NCBI GenBank assembly: GCA_021154885.1
Contig: JAJKHS010000107.1
Span: forward strand, 1-64,000
From: Thermoanaerobaculum sp.
GTDB lineage: Bacteria > Acidobacteriota > Thermoanaerobaculia > Multivoradales > UBA5704
Reading direction: 5' to 3'
Length of the DNA stretch: 64,000 nucleotides
Below, piece after piece: positions 54,119-61,836 of the stretch (position 1 is its first letter; every line of letters begins with the position of its first letter). The translations under genes and the position numbers were made by a program. Below the pieces are notes generated by a model. That model was not told where the DNA came from. It worked only from the letters and a program-made list of their open reading frames with translations, and searched no databases.

Positions 54119-54176
54119 CAGACTACGGATCTGTAGGTTGGGGGTTCGACTCCTCCTGGCTGCACCACTTAACCCC
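54119..54176. other. attR, 58-bp direct repeat of the tRNA-Arg 3' part
   Basis: Exact copy of 47234-47291. It lacks the acceptor 5' strand and D-arm, so it is not a tRNA gene. Confidence 0.9.
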
Positions 54177-54238
54177 TCTAAGATCAGATAGTTACGGGCA
54201 GGGCTCGAAAAGGGCTCCGGAATCCTCCTTGCTTCGGA

Positions 54239-54274
54239 GACCACTGGGGTGACCACTGGTGCACGCGCGTTGGC
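54239..54274 (+). promoter_or_regulatory. Third arm-like repeat outside attR
   Basis: GACCACTGGGGTGACCACTG then GTGCACGCGCGTTGG: a degenerate version of the GTGGACCACTGG doublets inside the element, here beyond the right boundary. Together with the adjacent decayed cargo gene it marks an older, related insertion. Confidence 0.45.
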
Positions 54275-54655
54275 TTGTGGCTCGCCGAGACGGCGGTCAC
54301 CTACCTGCGGGAGCTGGTGAGGGCGGACCGAGCGGCCCCCCCTGACGTGGCTCCGGGACCGGTTCCGGGTGCTCATAACGGACACGACGGCCCGGCCCGA
54401 AGTTGCCAAGGAGGTTGAAGTTGCCGGGATGGTTTCCGGCCCCTTCGGGAGCTTCCGGGGCGACGGCCGGGGCGTGGGCGAGCCCGGCTTTCCCGCTACT
54501 CCCTAGTCCACCGCCCCACGCGGCGGATCGTCGCCACGCTTCCCTATCGGCACGCCTGCAAGGCGCTCGCGGCGGAGCTGGCCGCGCTTCGCATCGACTG
54601 GCGGGAGACCGATCCGGAAAGGTGCTCGGGGCGGCGCCCGACCGCGGGGCGACGC
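54270..54655 (+). pseudogene. Decayed paralogue of the 178-aa element gene
   Basis: The DNA from WLAETAVTYLRELVR-type codons to TGGCGGGAGACCGATCCGGA follows 48320-48680 closely (shared GTGCTCATAACGGACACGAC, CGGGGCGTGGGCGAGCCCGG) but contains several frameshifts and an early stop. The start and first ~40 codons are missing. It shows that a related element once occupied this tRNA site next to the present one. Confidence 0.75.
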
Positions 54656-54696
54656 CCTACACGTAGACCTTGAGCAATACCATTGAGGAGCCGGCC

Positions 54697-55014
54697 ATGC
54701 CTGAGTATTCCGCCAAGCAACCACCCAAGATGGAGCCTACCCACCCCGGGGCGATCCTGCGCCTGGACGTGCTCCCGGCGCTCAACCTCACCGTCTCCGA
54801 GGCGGCGCGGCAACTTGGCGTCTCCCGGCAGATGCTGCATTCGATCCTTGCCGAGCGCTCGGCCGTATCGCCGGAGATGGCGGTGCGCCTTGGGCGGTTC
54901 TGTGGGAATGGGGCCGGCTTCTGGCTTCGCATGCAGACGGCCCACGACCTGTGGCACGCCGAGCGAAAGCTGCGCGACGAAATCCGCAAGATCCCCGAGC
55001 ACGCCGCCGCGTGA
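54697..55014 (+). CDS. higA: HigA-family HTH antitoxin (orphan)
   Basis: 105 aa from ATG 54697 (TGAGGAG upstream; TTG 54670 possible). It begins near PPKMEPTHPGAILRLDVLPA, a hallmark of HigA/VapI antidotes, followed by the XRE helix-turn-helix NLTVSEAARQLGVSRQML and a helical tail. HigA represses its operon and neutralises HigB. The usual upstream HigB toxin is absent; instead a decayed island gene lies there. It overlaps the following HEPN-like remnant by TGATG. Confidence 0.88.
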   Translation: MPEYSAKQPPKMEPTHPGAILRLDVLPALNLTVSEAARQLGVSRQMLHSILAERSAVSPEMAVRLGRFCGNGAGFWLRMQTAHDLWHAERKLRDEIRKIPEHAAA

Positions 55015-55199
55015 TGAGCGGTGCCGTAAGAAATGACAATCTGTCGCGAGCTGACAATCTTTTCCGGCGTAGAGATGAGTCAGAGGAGGTGGCTTCGGAT
55101 ATTCTGCGCGCGGCAGTCGTCTTTCTACATGCAACAGTGGAGGATTTACTACGGTCGATAGCAGTGTTCTGCTTCCCTACTGTGACGAAAAGACTCTAG
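55014..55199 (+). CDS. Truncated HEPN-like protein remnant
   Basis: 61 aa beginning at ATG overlapping the higA stop. The segment NLSRADNLFRRRDESEEVAS then LRAAVVFLHATVEDLLRSIA resembles the first helices of RiboL-PSP-HEPN-type proteins, then ends in unrelated residues. The RNase motif (Rx4-6H) expected later is missing, so it is probably a truncated gene. Its coupling to a HigA-like antitoxin hints at a former HTH/HEPN toxin-antitoxin pair. Confidence 0.4.
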   Translation: MSGAVRNDNLSRADNLFRRRDESEEVASDILRAAVVFLHATVEDLLRSIAVFCFPTVTKRL

Positions 55200-55277
55200 A
55201 CAAAAGGCGTGGTAGAGGGTTGAATCTCTACCCCCCAAAGACCGGTGTATCTGTTAGTGATAAGCCAACACGGCGGA

Positions 55278-55697
55278 TCACACCGACCAAGGGTCGACGA
55301 GCACCAAGCCGCATCCCTCGAAGTGGCGGGTGTTGTGGGTCGCGAGGGTCGCCTTGCGCACATTGACGATACCGGCAATCTGGACATCACGAATCTCGAT
55401 GGTACGGCCAGCATGGCGTCGCTCCGCAGCGATGCGACCAGCCGCCTGCGCCGCAGCCTGGTCGAAGGGCAGAATTCGGCTTTCGAGATCCTCTTCGAGC
55501 GCCTTCGCGAAGGCCTCCTCCAGTTGACGCCGGCGCCGGCCTGCCGTCAGGATCTCCAGGCCCAGACGGACCTCGAAGACGGTGATCGAAGTCGTCCATA
55601 CGGATTCAGGTGGCAGGCCGTCGAGCCACGCCACCACGACCGGATCGGGCTCGCGCCGCATCAGGGCCGAGACCACGTTGGTGTCGAGCACGATCAC
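55278..55697 (-). CDS. VapC/FitB-like PIN-domain toxin
   Basis: 139 aa. PIN nuclease residues are in place: Asp in VLDTNVVSAL near the N-terminus, Glu in TVFEVRLGLE (~45), Asp in IRDVQIAGI (~105) and Asn in ATHNTRHF; it ends LVLVDPW as in FitB. Such toxins cleave tRNA or other RNA. It overlaps its antitoxin gene by ATGA, the normal order antitoxin then toxin. A complete module, unlike the other TA loci nearby. Confidence 0.93.
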   Translation of the reverse strand: MIVLDTNVVSALMRREPDPVVVAWLDGLPPESVWTTSITVFEVRLGLEILTAGRRRRQLEEAFAKALEEDLESRILPFDQAAAQAAGRIAAERRHAGRTIEIRDVQIAGIVNVRKATLATHNTRHFEGCGLVLVDPWSV

Positions 55698-55942
55698 GAT
55701 TCGAGGTCGGCTGGACGGGCCTGCTCGCCGCGCAGTTCGGGAACGTCCTGTGTGAGACCCAAACCGGCGAAGCGGGAAGCGAACCGCGAGCCGAGCGGTG
55801 CCCGGGTACCGCCCTCGTCCCTGACCGCGTTGCGGAGGATCTCGCGGACTTCCTCTTCAGTGCTGTGGCCATGATGGCGCGCGCGGCGCTGAAGCTTAGC
55901 TTTCACGTCATCATCGAGGTGTCGGACCAGGAGTTGAGCCAT
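55694..55942 (-). CDS. FitA-like ribbon-helix-helix antitoxin
   Basis: 82 aa. MAQLLVRHLDDDVKAKLQRRA then HGHSTEEEVREILRNAV is the standard FitA/VapB RHH domain with the RHGHS-type turn; the tail (~50-82) wraps the PIN toxin. It binds its own promoter with the toxin as corepressor. First gene of the two-gene operon; the 38 bp upstream contain ATATCG/CGATAT-like inverted sequence near the start. Confidence 0.92.
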   Translation of the reverse strand: MAQLLVRHLDDDVKAKLQRRARHHGHSTEEEVREILRNAVRDEGGTRAPLGSRFASRFAGLGLTQDVPELRGEQARPADLES

Positions 55943-56011
55943 GGCGCCATGATAGCACGATATCGACAGAGTGCCAGGAGTCAGTCCGAGTCCGGGAGCG
56001 GCCGGCGTCGC

Positions 56012-56250
56012 TCAGCGCACGAGGGCCTGGATTCTCTTCTCCACGAAGCGCTTTTCGATCTCGACCAGCTCCACCTTTCGAGCGTCGAGAGATGGGAGGA
56101 GAGGTTCCCCTTGGTGAGGCTGGTGATCCGCAGCAGGAACAGGAAGTCGGCCCGCTCGCAGGCCGAGAGCGCTGTCAGGATCGCCAGCCGGGCGGGATCG
56201 TGAACCCGCCGGTCCAGGTTCGCGAGTTGCTCGAAGGGTGTCGTGCTCAT
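56012..56250 (-). pseudogene. HTH_34-type winged-helix regulator, frameshifted
   Basis: From ATG 56250: LDRRVHDPARLAILTALSA, ADFLFLLRITSLTKGNLSSHL as in ArsR-like HTH_34 regulators, then a frame change and the wing ELVEIEKRFVEKRIQALVR followed at once by a stop. The normal ~100-aa protein is both frameshifted and truncated. Upstream codons to 56362 may be the tail of a lost membrane-protein gene. Confidence 0.65.
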
Positions 56251-56410
56251 GGCCACCGCGGGGCCTGCCCAGCACCCGCGCGAGCTGCCAGTGATCGAGC
56301 AGGCCGGCCAGGATCATCGCGGCGCCGCAGAGGGCGCCAGAGGCCTCAGGAGGAATGCGCAAAGAGCGCTAAGATGACGCTTGTCGATCTGTCTTGCTCC
56401 GGGAGGCATC

Positions 56411-57463
56411 TTGGCAGCAGTGGCGAAGAGGCTGTTTATCTCCTATGCCTGGGAGAGTGAAGAGTACTGTCTATGGGTACGGCGGCTCGCCGCTCGTTTC
56501 CGCGAGGATGGCGTCGACGCCCGTCTCGACCACTGGCACCTGAAGGGAACCGACAACATCCCGGAGTTCATGAGCCGCGAGGTGCGCCTAGCGGATTGGG
56601 TCCTGGTGCTCTGTTCGCCTGCCTACCAGAGCAAGGTGCGCGCGGCCGAGGAAGGACAGCCCGTGAGCGGCGTGGGCTGGGAGACGCGGCTGCTGACCGG
56701 CCGCATGCTTGGCAGATCCCAGAACAAGACTCTGGCTGCGCTCGCTCGCGGCTCCTGGGCCGAATCCTCGCCCGATTTCCTGGCTGGGCAGCTCTACTAG
56801 GACCTTTCAAACCAGAGCACCTTCGGCCGGGTCTACCGGGAGCTGCTGCAGCGCATAACGGGGACACAAGAGACCGCTCCGCCTCTGGGCAAGCTGCCCG
56901 CCGACCTTCGGGAGATGACGACGGCCAAGGGACTTGACCTGAGCAAGCCGGCGAACGCCACGCATCCGCTGGACCGGGAGCGAATCTTTACCGCGATATC
57001 CGCCGCCATCGGTGGTACGTTCGTGGTCTCTGTGGCGGTGCCCTCCGCTCTGCTCCGCGCCGGACGCAAGCGGCCCGAGATCGCCTACCAGGCCTTGTGC
57101 AGCCTGTTCCTCGTCCCCTTGGTGGAGCTCCACAAGAAGCTCGAGATGCAGGAGGTGCATCTTCGGTTGGTGGGCGTCGGGAGCTGCACGCCCAAGTTGG
57201 CGGCGCTGGCCCGGGCCGCGCTGCGCGAAGGCTATCCCAAGAAGAGCGGGTCCACCGTCGAGGTCATCGAGGATGGCCAGCCTGAGCTGGCCATCCTCGG
57301 CAAGATGGCGCGTTACCTCGCCTGGGCCGTGGAGCGACTCTACTGGCGGCTCTCGGCGTGGTTTCCAGGTAGTGCCAGGCGTCCTCTTCGTCAGGCGAAG
57401 AGCGACTTGAGCCATTGCCAGAAGGACTGCAGCATGGGCCGGATCTTCTGGAAGATCGCGTAG
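56411..57463 (+). pseudogene. TIR/SEFIR-domain protein with an in-frame TAG
   Basis: Start TTG 56411 or GTG 56420 after GGGAGG. The first 130 codons give a TIR/SEFIR domain: RLFISYAWESEEYCLWVRRL, GVDARLDHWHLKG, ADWVLVLCSPAYQSKV, GVGWETRLLT. At 56798 the frame meets TAG (GQLY-stop-DLSNQSTFGRVYRELL) and then stays open for 221 more codons of protein-like sequence. One base change from a Tyr codon explains it. If not a sequencing error, a short TIR protein and possibly a read-through form are made. Bacterial TIR proteins often degrade NAD in defence. The last ~24 codons overlap the antisense small-protein gene. Confidence 0.65.
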
Positions 57464-57585
57464 GCCACGTTCCGCAGCCATTCGGCCAGGGCTTCGAGAG
57501 ATGCCAGCACGATCCGCCGTACGCGGTCGTCCAACTCGTCCAGCATCTGGATGACGAGCTCTTTTTCCACTTCACTCAGTGCCAT
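57391..57585 (-). CDS. Small helical protein, paralogue of the preceding gene in the GTPase operon
   Basis: 64 aa from ATG 57585 with GGAG upstream. LDELDDRVRRIVLASLEALA, then WLRNVAYAIFQKIRPM and C-terminal SFWQWLKSLFA. It aligns with the 64-aa protein upstream (LxRLD..xR..IL.S.EAF..WL ... FW.WL..xFA), so the two arose by duplication. Trp/Phe-rich amphipathic ends suggest membrane association. Last gene of the four-gene GTPase operon, 10 bp after its paralogue. Confidence 0.72.
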   Translation of the reverse strand: MALSEVEKELVIQMLDELDDRVRRIVLASLEALAEWLRNVAYAIFQKIRPMLQSFWQWLKSLFA

Positions 57586-57595
57586 CTTCGTTCTC

Positions 57596-57790
57596 CTAGG
57601 CAAATGCCTCGCAGAGCCAGCCCCAGAACCGGCTCAGTTGTTCTTTGACCTTGACGTAGACTGTATAGAGAGTGCTGCTCAGCCAACTGGTGAAGGCCTC
57701 GAAGGAAGAGAGGATGTTCTGCCGTTTCTGGCCATCCAGGCGATCCAGCAGGTCGATCACTTTTGCGCGTTCGGCATTGGTCATCGGCAT
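57596..57790 (-). CDS. Small helical protein of the GTPase operon
   Basis: 64 aa from ATG 57790, GGGAGGG upstream. VIDLLDRLDGQKRQNILSSF, AFTSWLSSTLYTVYVKVKEQ and a C-terminal FWGWLCEAFA. Paralogous to the protein encoded next (57391-57585). Predicted all-helical with an amphipathic, aromatic C-terminal helix. It lies 14 bp after the permuted GTPase gene. No family recognised; a membrane-active effector or scaffold for the GTPases is a possibility only. Confidence 0.72.
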   Translation of the reverse strand: MPMTNAERAKVIDLLDRLDGQKRQNILSSFEAFTSWLSSTLYTVYVKVKEQLSRFWGWLCEAFA

Positions 57791-57804
57791 GATGCACCCT
57801 CCCG

Positions 57805-58647
57805 TTACCGCTGCGGAACGGGCGCATCTTCGAGCCAGTCCCGCAGCTTGAGAATGATTTCCTGGTCATCCGCGAAGTCACGGGAGTCGGCCTGCACGAC
57901 GAGAAGGACGAGGTCGCAGGAGGGGATCAGGTCCCGGTAAATCTTCTCGTACTCCTCGTCCTCCCGGAGGGTCCGGCCATAGCCGGGCAGGTCGACCACG
58001 GTGAGAGTGCCGCCGCTTTCGAGCTCGAACTCCTTGGCCTGCGCCTGGGTGGTGCCGACCAGGGTATGGCTGGTCCGCCATTGCGCGTTGAAGAGGTTGT
58101 TGATCGTGGTCGTCTTGCCGACTCCCGCCTTACCGAGGATCGCCACCTTGGGAGGCTGGCGCATCTCCCGTTTCCACTCCGACGTCAGGTCGTCCATTTC
58201 TTCCGGGGAGAGGATCTTCTTGATCTCCTCAAAGAGCTTTTCCCGCATCTGCTGCCCGTTTCCCCTGCCGTTGCCCTCCCCCCGGCGCACTCGCTCCTCG
58301 CGGACGAACTCCTGGACCTCGGCATGGGCCAGCCCGAAGGGATCGGCCGGCTGGACCTGGTCCAACTTGAACCCCGCGTGAGCGTGCCCGATCACCTTGC
58401 TGAGCAGGGGCAGGAGCCGGTAGCGCCGCAGCGCGGAGTAGTATTCGATGTGCTCGGGAGAGATGTCTGCGAAATCCGACAGCTTGTGGACGATGTCCTG
58501 GGTGCGGCGCCGGATCTCCTTCTCCGCCGCTTTCGTGGGAGCGTTCAACCTTTCGTCCCATCCTCCAGGACACATCTTATCGACCTGGTTCAGGCCAACC
58601 ACCATGCGGAGCCGCTTCTTGCGCTTCCCGCGGAAAAACGGGATCAT
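57805..58647 (-). CDS. GTPase with permuted motif order (G4-G5-G1-G3)
   Basis: 280 aa, overlapping the upstream GTPase gene by ATGA. The protein begins with what is normally the C-terminal half of an Era/IRG-like G domain: RMVVGLNQVDK (G4) at ~20 and YYSALRRY (G5) at ~70. After a linker rich in Arg/Gly/Glu (~110-140), the N-terminal half follows: VAILGKAGVGKTTTINNLF (G1, ~170) and VVDLPGYGRTL (G3, ~220), ending after helix DWLEDAPVPQR. The C-terminus and N-terminus are complementary, as in a circular permutation. Known cpGTPases share this motif order but other sequence features. A duplication/deletion product is the alternative. Confidence 0.75.
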   Translation of the reverse strand: MIPFFRGKRKKRLRMVVGLNQVDKMCPGGWDERLNAPTKAAEKEIRRRTQDIVHKLSDFADISPEHIEYYSALRRYRLLPLLSKVIGHAHAGFKLDQVQPADPFGLAHAEVQEFVREERVRRGEGNGRGNGQQMREKLFEEIKKILSPEEMDDLTSEWKREMRQPPKVAILGKAGVGKTTTINNLFNAQWRTSHTLVGTTQAQAKEFELESGGTLTVVDLPGYGRTLREDEEYEKIYRDLIPSCDLVLLVVQADSRDFADDQEIILKLRDWLEDAPVPQR

Positions 58648-59303
58648 CGTTCAACCCCCTTTAGAATGGCAATTTTTAGTTTCTCAAGTCCCCAACCGTA
58701 GCGCGCCGTGTACGGCACGACGTGGGACCTGTCGAAGGGCACCGCTTCCCCGAGGATTTCCTTGAATACGCCGTAGACGTCCGAAATCTTCTCGGGAAGG
58801 ACGGCGAGCTGTGCTGCCGAGGGCCTGCGCAACGCCGTGTTGAAGGATTCGTCCCCCTCGTCGACTCCCAGGTCGTCCACCCGGTTCAGTGCCACGATCA
58901 ATTGGAGACCCGGCCGAAGCAGGGGAAGGAGCTTCATCAGGTAGAGTTGATCGCGTTTGTAGGCCCGGGTGTCCGCCTGGGTCACCCAGACGAGCGAGTC
59001 CGCCTGCGGGACCCACTTCTCGTAGTAGGGCTGGTAGAGATCTTCGGCCCGGAGGCTTTCGGCGATGCCGGGCATGTCGACCACCCGGACGGGCTCGTCC
59101 GGAAGACCCGAATCTTCATCCGGATCGAGAAGGGTGACCTGCGGCTTGGAGGTGCAGGCCACCGCGGGATCGGTCGCCAGGGCGAGGCCGAAGAGAGCGT
59201 TGAGAGTGGAGCTCTTGCCGGCGCCTGTCTTGCCGAAGAAGACCACCGTGAGCATCTGCTCGGGTCGGATCTCTGCTCGGATCGATGCAACGGGTTCCGC
59301 CAA
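58644..59303 (-). CDS. Era/IRG-like GTPase
   Basis: 219 aa from TTG 59303 (GAGGAGG ~9 bases upstream). Motifs in normal order: G1 VVFFGKTGAGKSSTLN (~20), G3 VVDMPGIAESL (~75), G4 VALNRVDD (~145) and a G5-like VPYTARYGWG (~200). Related to the bacterial Interferon-inducible-GTPase/YeeP-like group, cytosolic GTPases that often occur in pairs in genomic islands. First gene of a four-gene operon with the permuted GTPase and two small helical proteins. A role in stress or phage defence is inferred from context only. Confidence 0.85.
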   Translation of the reverse strand: MAEPVASIRAEIRPEQMLTVVFFGKTGAGKSSTLNALFGLALATDPAVACTSKPQVTLLDPDEDSGLPDEPVRVVDMPGIAESLRAEDLYQPYYEKWVPQADSLVWVTQADTRAYKRDQLYLMKLLPLLRPGLQLIVALNRVDDLGVDEGDESFNTALRRPSAAQLAVLPEKISDVYGVFKEILGEAVPFDRSHVVPYTARYGWGLEKLKIAILKGVER

Positions 59304-59496
59304 AACCGGGCCTCCTCACAAGGGCTCGAGCTCCCGCGATCCACTCGCGAAGCTCGTCGATCTTCGAGGAGACACCCGGCGGATGGTTTTGTTTAGTGGA
59401 CTCCTGCCGGCTGCAACACTTCTTAAATGACACTCTCCGTGCGGCGCGGCCAGCAGAACGACGAAACTTTCCGGCCGCTCCGCGGTATAACTCGGG

Positions 59497-61800
59497 ATGC
59501 GCACCTCGACTCGCACCCTGATCGGCATCGCCGGATTCGCTTTAACGCTGCTCGCGACCGCTCCGGTGAGGGGCGACGAGGTGCCACCTGTCGGCCCGCC
59601 GTTGGTGGTGCCGCGGGCGGCCGGCAGGATCGTCGTCGACGGCAGGCTCGACGATGCCGCCTGGCAGCAGGCGGCCGTCCTCGACACCTTCTATGAGACC
59701 TACCCGGCCGACAACACCGAGCCGAAGGCGAAGACGGTGGTCTACCTGACCTACGACGAGCACGATTTCTACGTCGGCATCCACGCCTTCGACCCGGAGC
59801 CCGGGAAGATCCGCGCGCCCTTCGTCGAACGCGACAAGATCATCGGTACCGACGACAACGTCGCCGTCTTCCTCGACACCCGCAACGACCGCCGCTCGGC
59901 GGTCGAGCTGCGCGTCAACCCCCGCGGCAACCAGACGGACGCGGTCTACAACGACAGCAGCGGCAACGAGGACCTGTCCCCCGACTTTTTCTACGACACC
60001 GCGGCGCAGCTCACCGCCGACGGCTGGACCGCCGAGATGCGGATTCCCCTGTCCTCGCTGCGCTACCCCAAGCAGGCGGAGAATCACTGGGGCATCCTGG
60101 TCTGGCGCAACTACCCGCGCGATCAACGCTACGCCTTCCACAGCAGCCCCATCGCCCGTGGCAGCAACTGCTGGATCTGCCAGTCGCGCGAGCTCACCGG
60201 CCTGACCGGGCTGCCCGGCGGCGGCCATTTCGTGGGGGCGCCCTACGTCACCGGTCAGCGCCTCGGCGTGCCCAGGAACGGGCTCGGCTCGACCCTTGAG
60301 GACCGGAGCCCCAAGGCCGACGCCGGCCTCGACGTCAAGTGGACGCCGAGCGCGAGCAACGCCCTTGACCTCACCATCAACCCCGACTTTTCGCAGGTGG
60401 AGTCCGACGTCGGCCAGATCGCGGTCAACAACCAGTTCGCCATCTTCTTTCCTGAGAAGCGCCCCTTCTTTCTCGAGGGGCTTGACCTCTTCGATACCCC
60501 GATTCAGGCGGTCTACACCCGCACCATCACCGACCCCAAGTGGGGTCTCCGTGATACCGGCAAGCTCGGCGACTCCTCCTACACTCTGCTGGTCACCCAG
60601 GACCAGGGCGGCGGCAGCGTCATCATCCCGGGTCCCACCGGCAACGGCTTCGCGCCGCAGGACTTCTCGTCCAAGGTCCTGGCCGGCAGTTTGCGACGGG
60701 ACCTCGGCGCCTCCTATCTCGGCCTGCTCGTCACCGACCGCGAGAACGACGGCGGCGGCCATCAGGTCGCCGGCCATCAGATCGCCGGTCATAACCGCGT
60801 CGCCGGCCCCGACTTCCTCTGGCGGCAGAGCGAGGCCGATCAGGTGACGGGACAACTGCTGGTGAGCGACACCCAGACCCCCAACCGTCCCGACCTCTTT
60901 CCCACCTGGGACGGCCGCCAGCTCACCTCCCACGCCGGCCACCTGGAGTGGCTCCACACCGGTCGCGACTGGACCTGGCGGGCCACGGTGCAGGATTTCG
61001 GCGAGGACTTCCGCGCCGACGAGGGGTTCGTGCCGCAGGTCGGCTTCCGCGCCGGCCGCTACGCTCTTTTCCGCAACTACTATCCGCAGAGCGGCCTGTT
61101 CCGGCGCGTCCAGCCGTACGCCGTCGTGCGCTACATCGAGAGCCCCGACGGCGAGCTCATCCGGCGCCAGACCAATCCGGGCATCCAGATCCAGGGGCAG
61201 CACAACATGGCGACCGGCGTCGAGGTCGCGGTGCGCGAGCGGCTGCGGGTCGGCAATCAGGTCCTCGAGCGCAGCAACGTCAACGGCTACTTCCAGATCG
61301 ATCCGGGCCGCCGCTTCTCCCGCGTCGGCGGCAACTTTACCCTGGGAGATTCGATCGACTTCGCCAACGGCCGGGTCGGCCAGGGGGGCGACCTCTCCCT
61401 CTTCGGCACGCTCAAACCCACCGACCACTTGGCGCTCGACTTCAACGCCGACCGTCAGTGGCTCGACGTCAACGCCGGCGGCTCCGGCGGGCGATTGAAG
61501 GGGCGTCTCTTCACCGCCCAGATCGAGCGCCTGAAGGCCACCTACAACTTCAGCGCCCGCGCCTTCCTGCGGTTGATCGGCGAGTACCTCGACGTCAACA
61601 GCGACCCGCGTCTCTACACCTTCCCCGTGCCCGCCAGGAGCGGCTCGTTCGCGGGCTCGGCCCTCTTCGCCTACCAGCTCAACTGGCAGACGGTGCTCTT
61701 CGTGGGCTACGCCGACGACCGGCTCCAGAACCCCCTCGGCGTCCTGCAGCGAGCGGATCGGCTGGTGTTCGTGAAGGTCTCCTACGCGTTCCAGCGGTGA
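59497..61800 (+). CDS. DUF5916 outer-membrane protein with CBM9-like N-terminal domain
   Basis: 767 aa. Signal peptide GIAGFALTLLATAPVRG. N-terminal carbohydrate-binding-family-9-like domain (~35-220): IVVDGRLDDAAWQQA, YDEHDFYVGIHAFDP, WTAEMRIPLSSLRY. Then the DUF5916 region: DAGLDVKWTPSASNALDLTI, NPDFSQVESDVGQI and FFPEKRPFFLEGLDLF, and a C-terminal beta-barrel with alternating hydrophobic strands to a terminal Phe-Gln-Arg (VKVSYAFQR). Widespread in Acidobacteriota and Bacteroidota, substrate unknown. Pieces of its 3' end recur downstream as degenerate copies. Confidence 0.92.
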   Translation: MRTSTRTLIGIAGFALTLLATAPVRGDEVPPVGPPLVVPRAAGRIVVDGRLDDAAWQQAAVLDTFYETYPADNTEPKAKTVVYLTYDEHDFYVGIHAFDPEPGKIRAPFVERDKIIGTDDNVAVFLDTRNDRRSAVELRVNPRGNQTDAVYNDSSGNEDLSPDFFYDTAAQLTADGWTAEMRIPLSSLRYPKQAENHWGILVWRNYPRDQRYAFHSSPIARGSNCWICQSRELTGLTGLPGGGHFVGAPYVTGQRLGVPRNGLGSTLEDRSPKADAGLDVKWTPSASNALDLTINPDFSQVESDVGQIAVNNQFAIFFPEKRPFFLEGLDLFDTPIQAVYTRTITDPKWGLRDTGKLGDSSYTLLVTQDQGGGSVIIPGPTGNGFAPQDFSSKVLAGSLRRDLGASYLGLLVTDRENDGGGHQVAGHQIAGHNRVAGPDFLWRQSEADQVTGQLLVSDTQTPNRPDLFPTWDGRQLTSHAGHLEWLHTGRDWTWRATVQDFGEDFRADEGFVPQVGFRAGRYALFRNYYPQSGLFRRVQPYAVVRYIESPDGELIRRQTNPGIQIQGQHNMATGVEVAVRERLRVGNQVLERSNVNGYFQIDPGRRFSRVGGNFTLGDSIDFANGRVGQGGDLSLFGTLKPTDHLALDFNADRQWLDVNAGGSGGRLKGRLFTAQIERLKATYNFSARAFLRLIGEYLDVNSDPRLYTFPVPARSGSFAGSALFAYQLNWQTVLFVGYADDRLQNPLGVLQRADRLVFVKVSYAFQR

Positions 61801-61836
61801 CGGCGGCCGCACGCGGCATGCCGAGTGCGCCAGGAG

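Larger units (their letters stand above)
47234..54176. mobile_element. Integrative element in tRNA-Arg (~6.9 kb)
   Basis: Bounded by an exact 58-bp direct repeat (47234-47291 and 54119-54176) that includes the 3' part of the tRNA gene. It carries a tyrosine integrase next to attR, an AlpA-like regulator, and a set of unknown genes in two blocks of opposite strand. No capsid, terminase, conjugation or clear replication genes are present, so it is a cryptic or satellite-like element. Repeated GTGGACCACTGGTGGACCAC arrays lie inside both ends. Confidence 0.85.

Noticed and set aside
54119-54176. Second tRNA-Arg
   Set aside because: Only the anticodon arm to CCA is present; the acceptor 5' strand and D-arm are missing. 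It is the attR copy.
57805-58647. Ordinary YlqF/RsgA-type circularly permuted ribosome-assembly GTPase
   Set aside because: Motif order is similar, but the sequences around G1 and G4 resemble Era/IRG-like GTPases, and the genomic context is not ribosomal.
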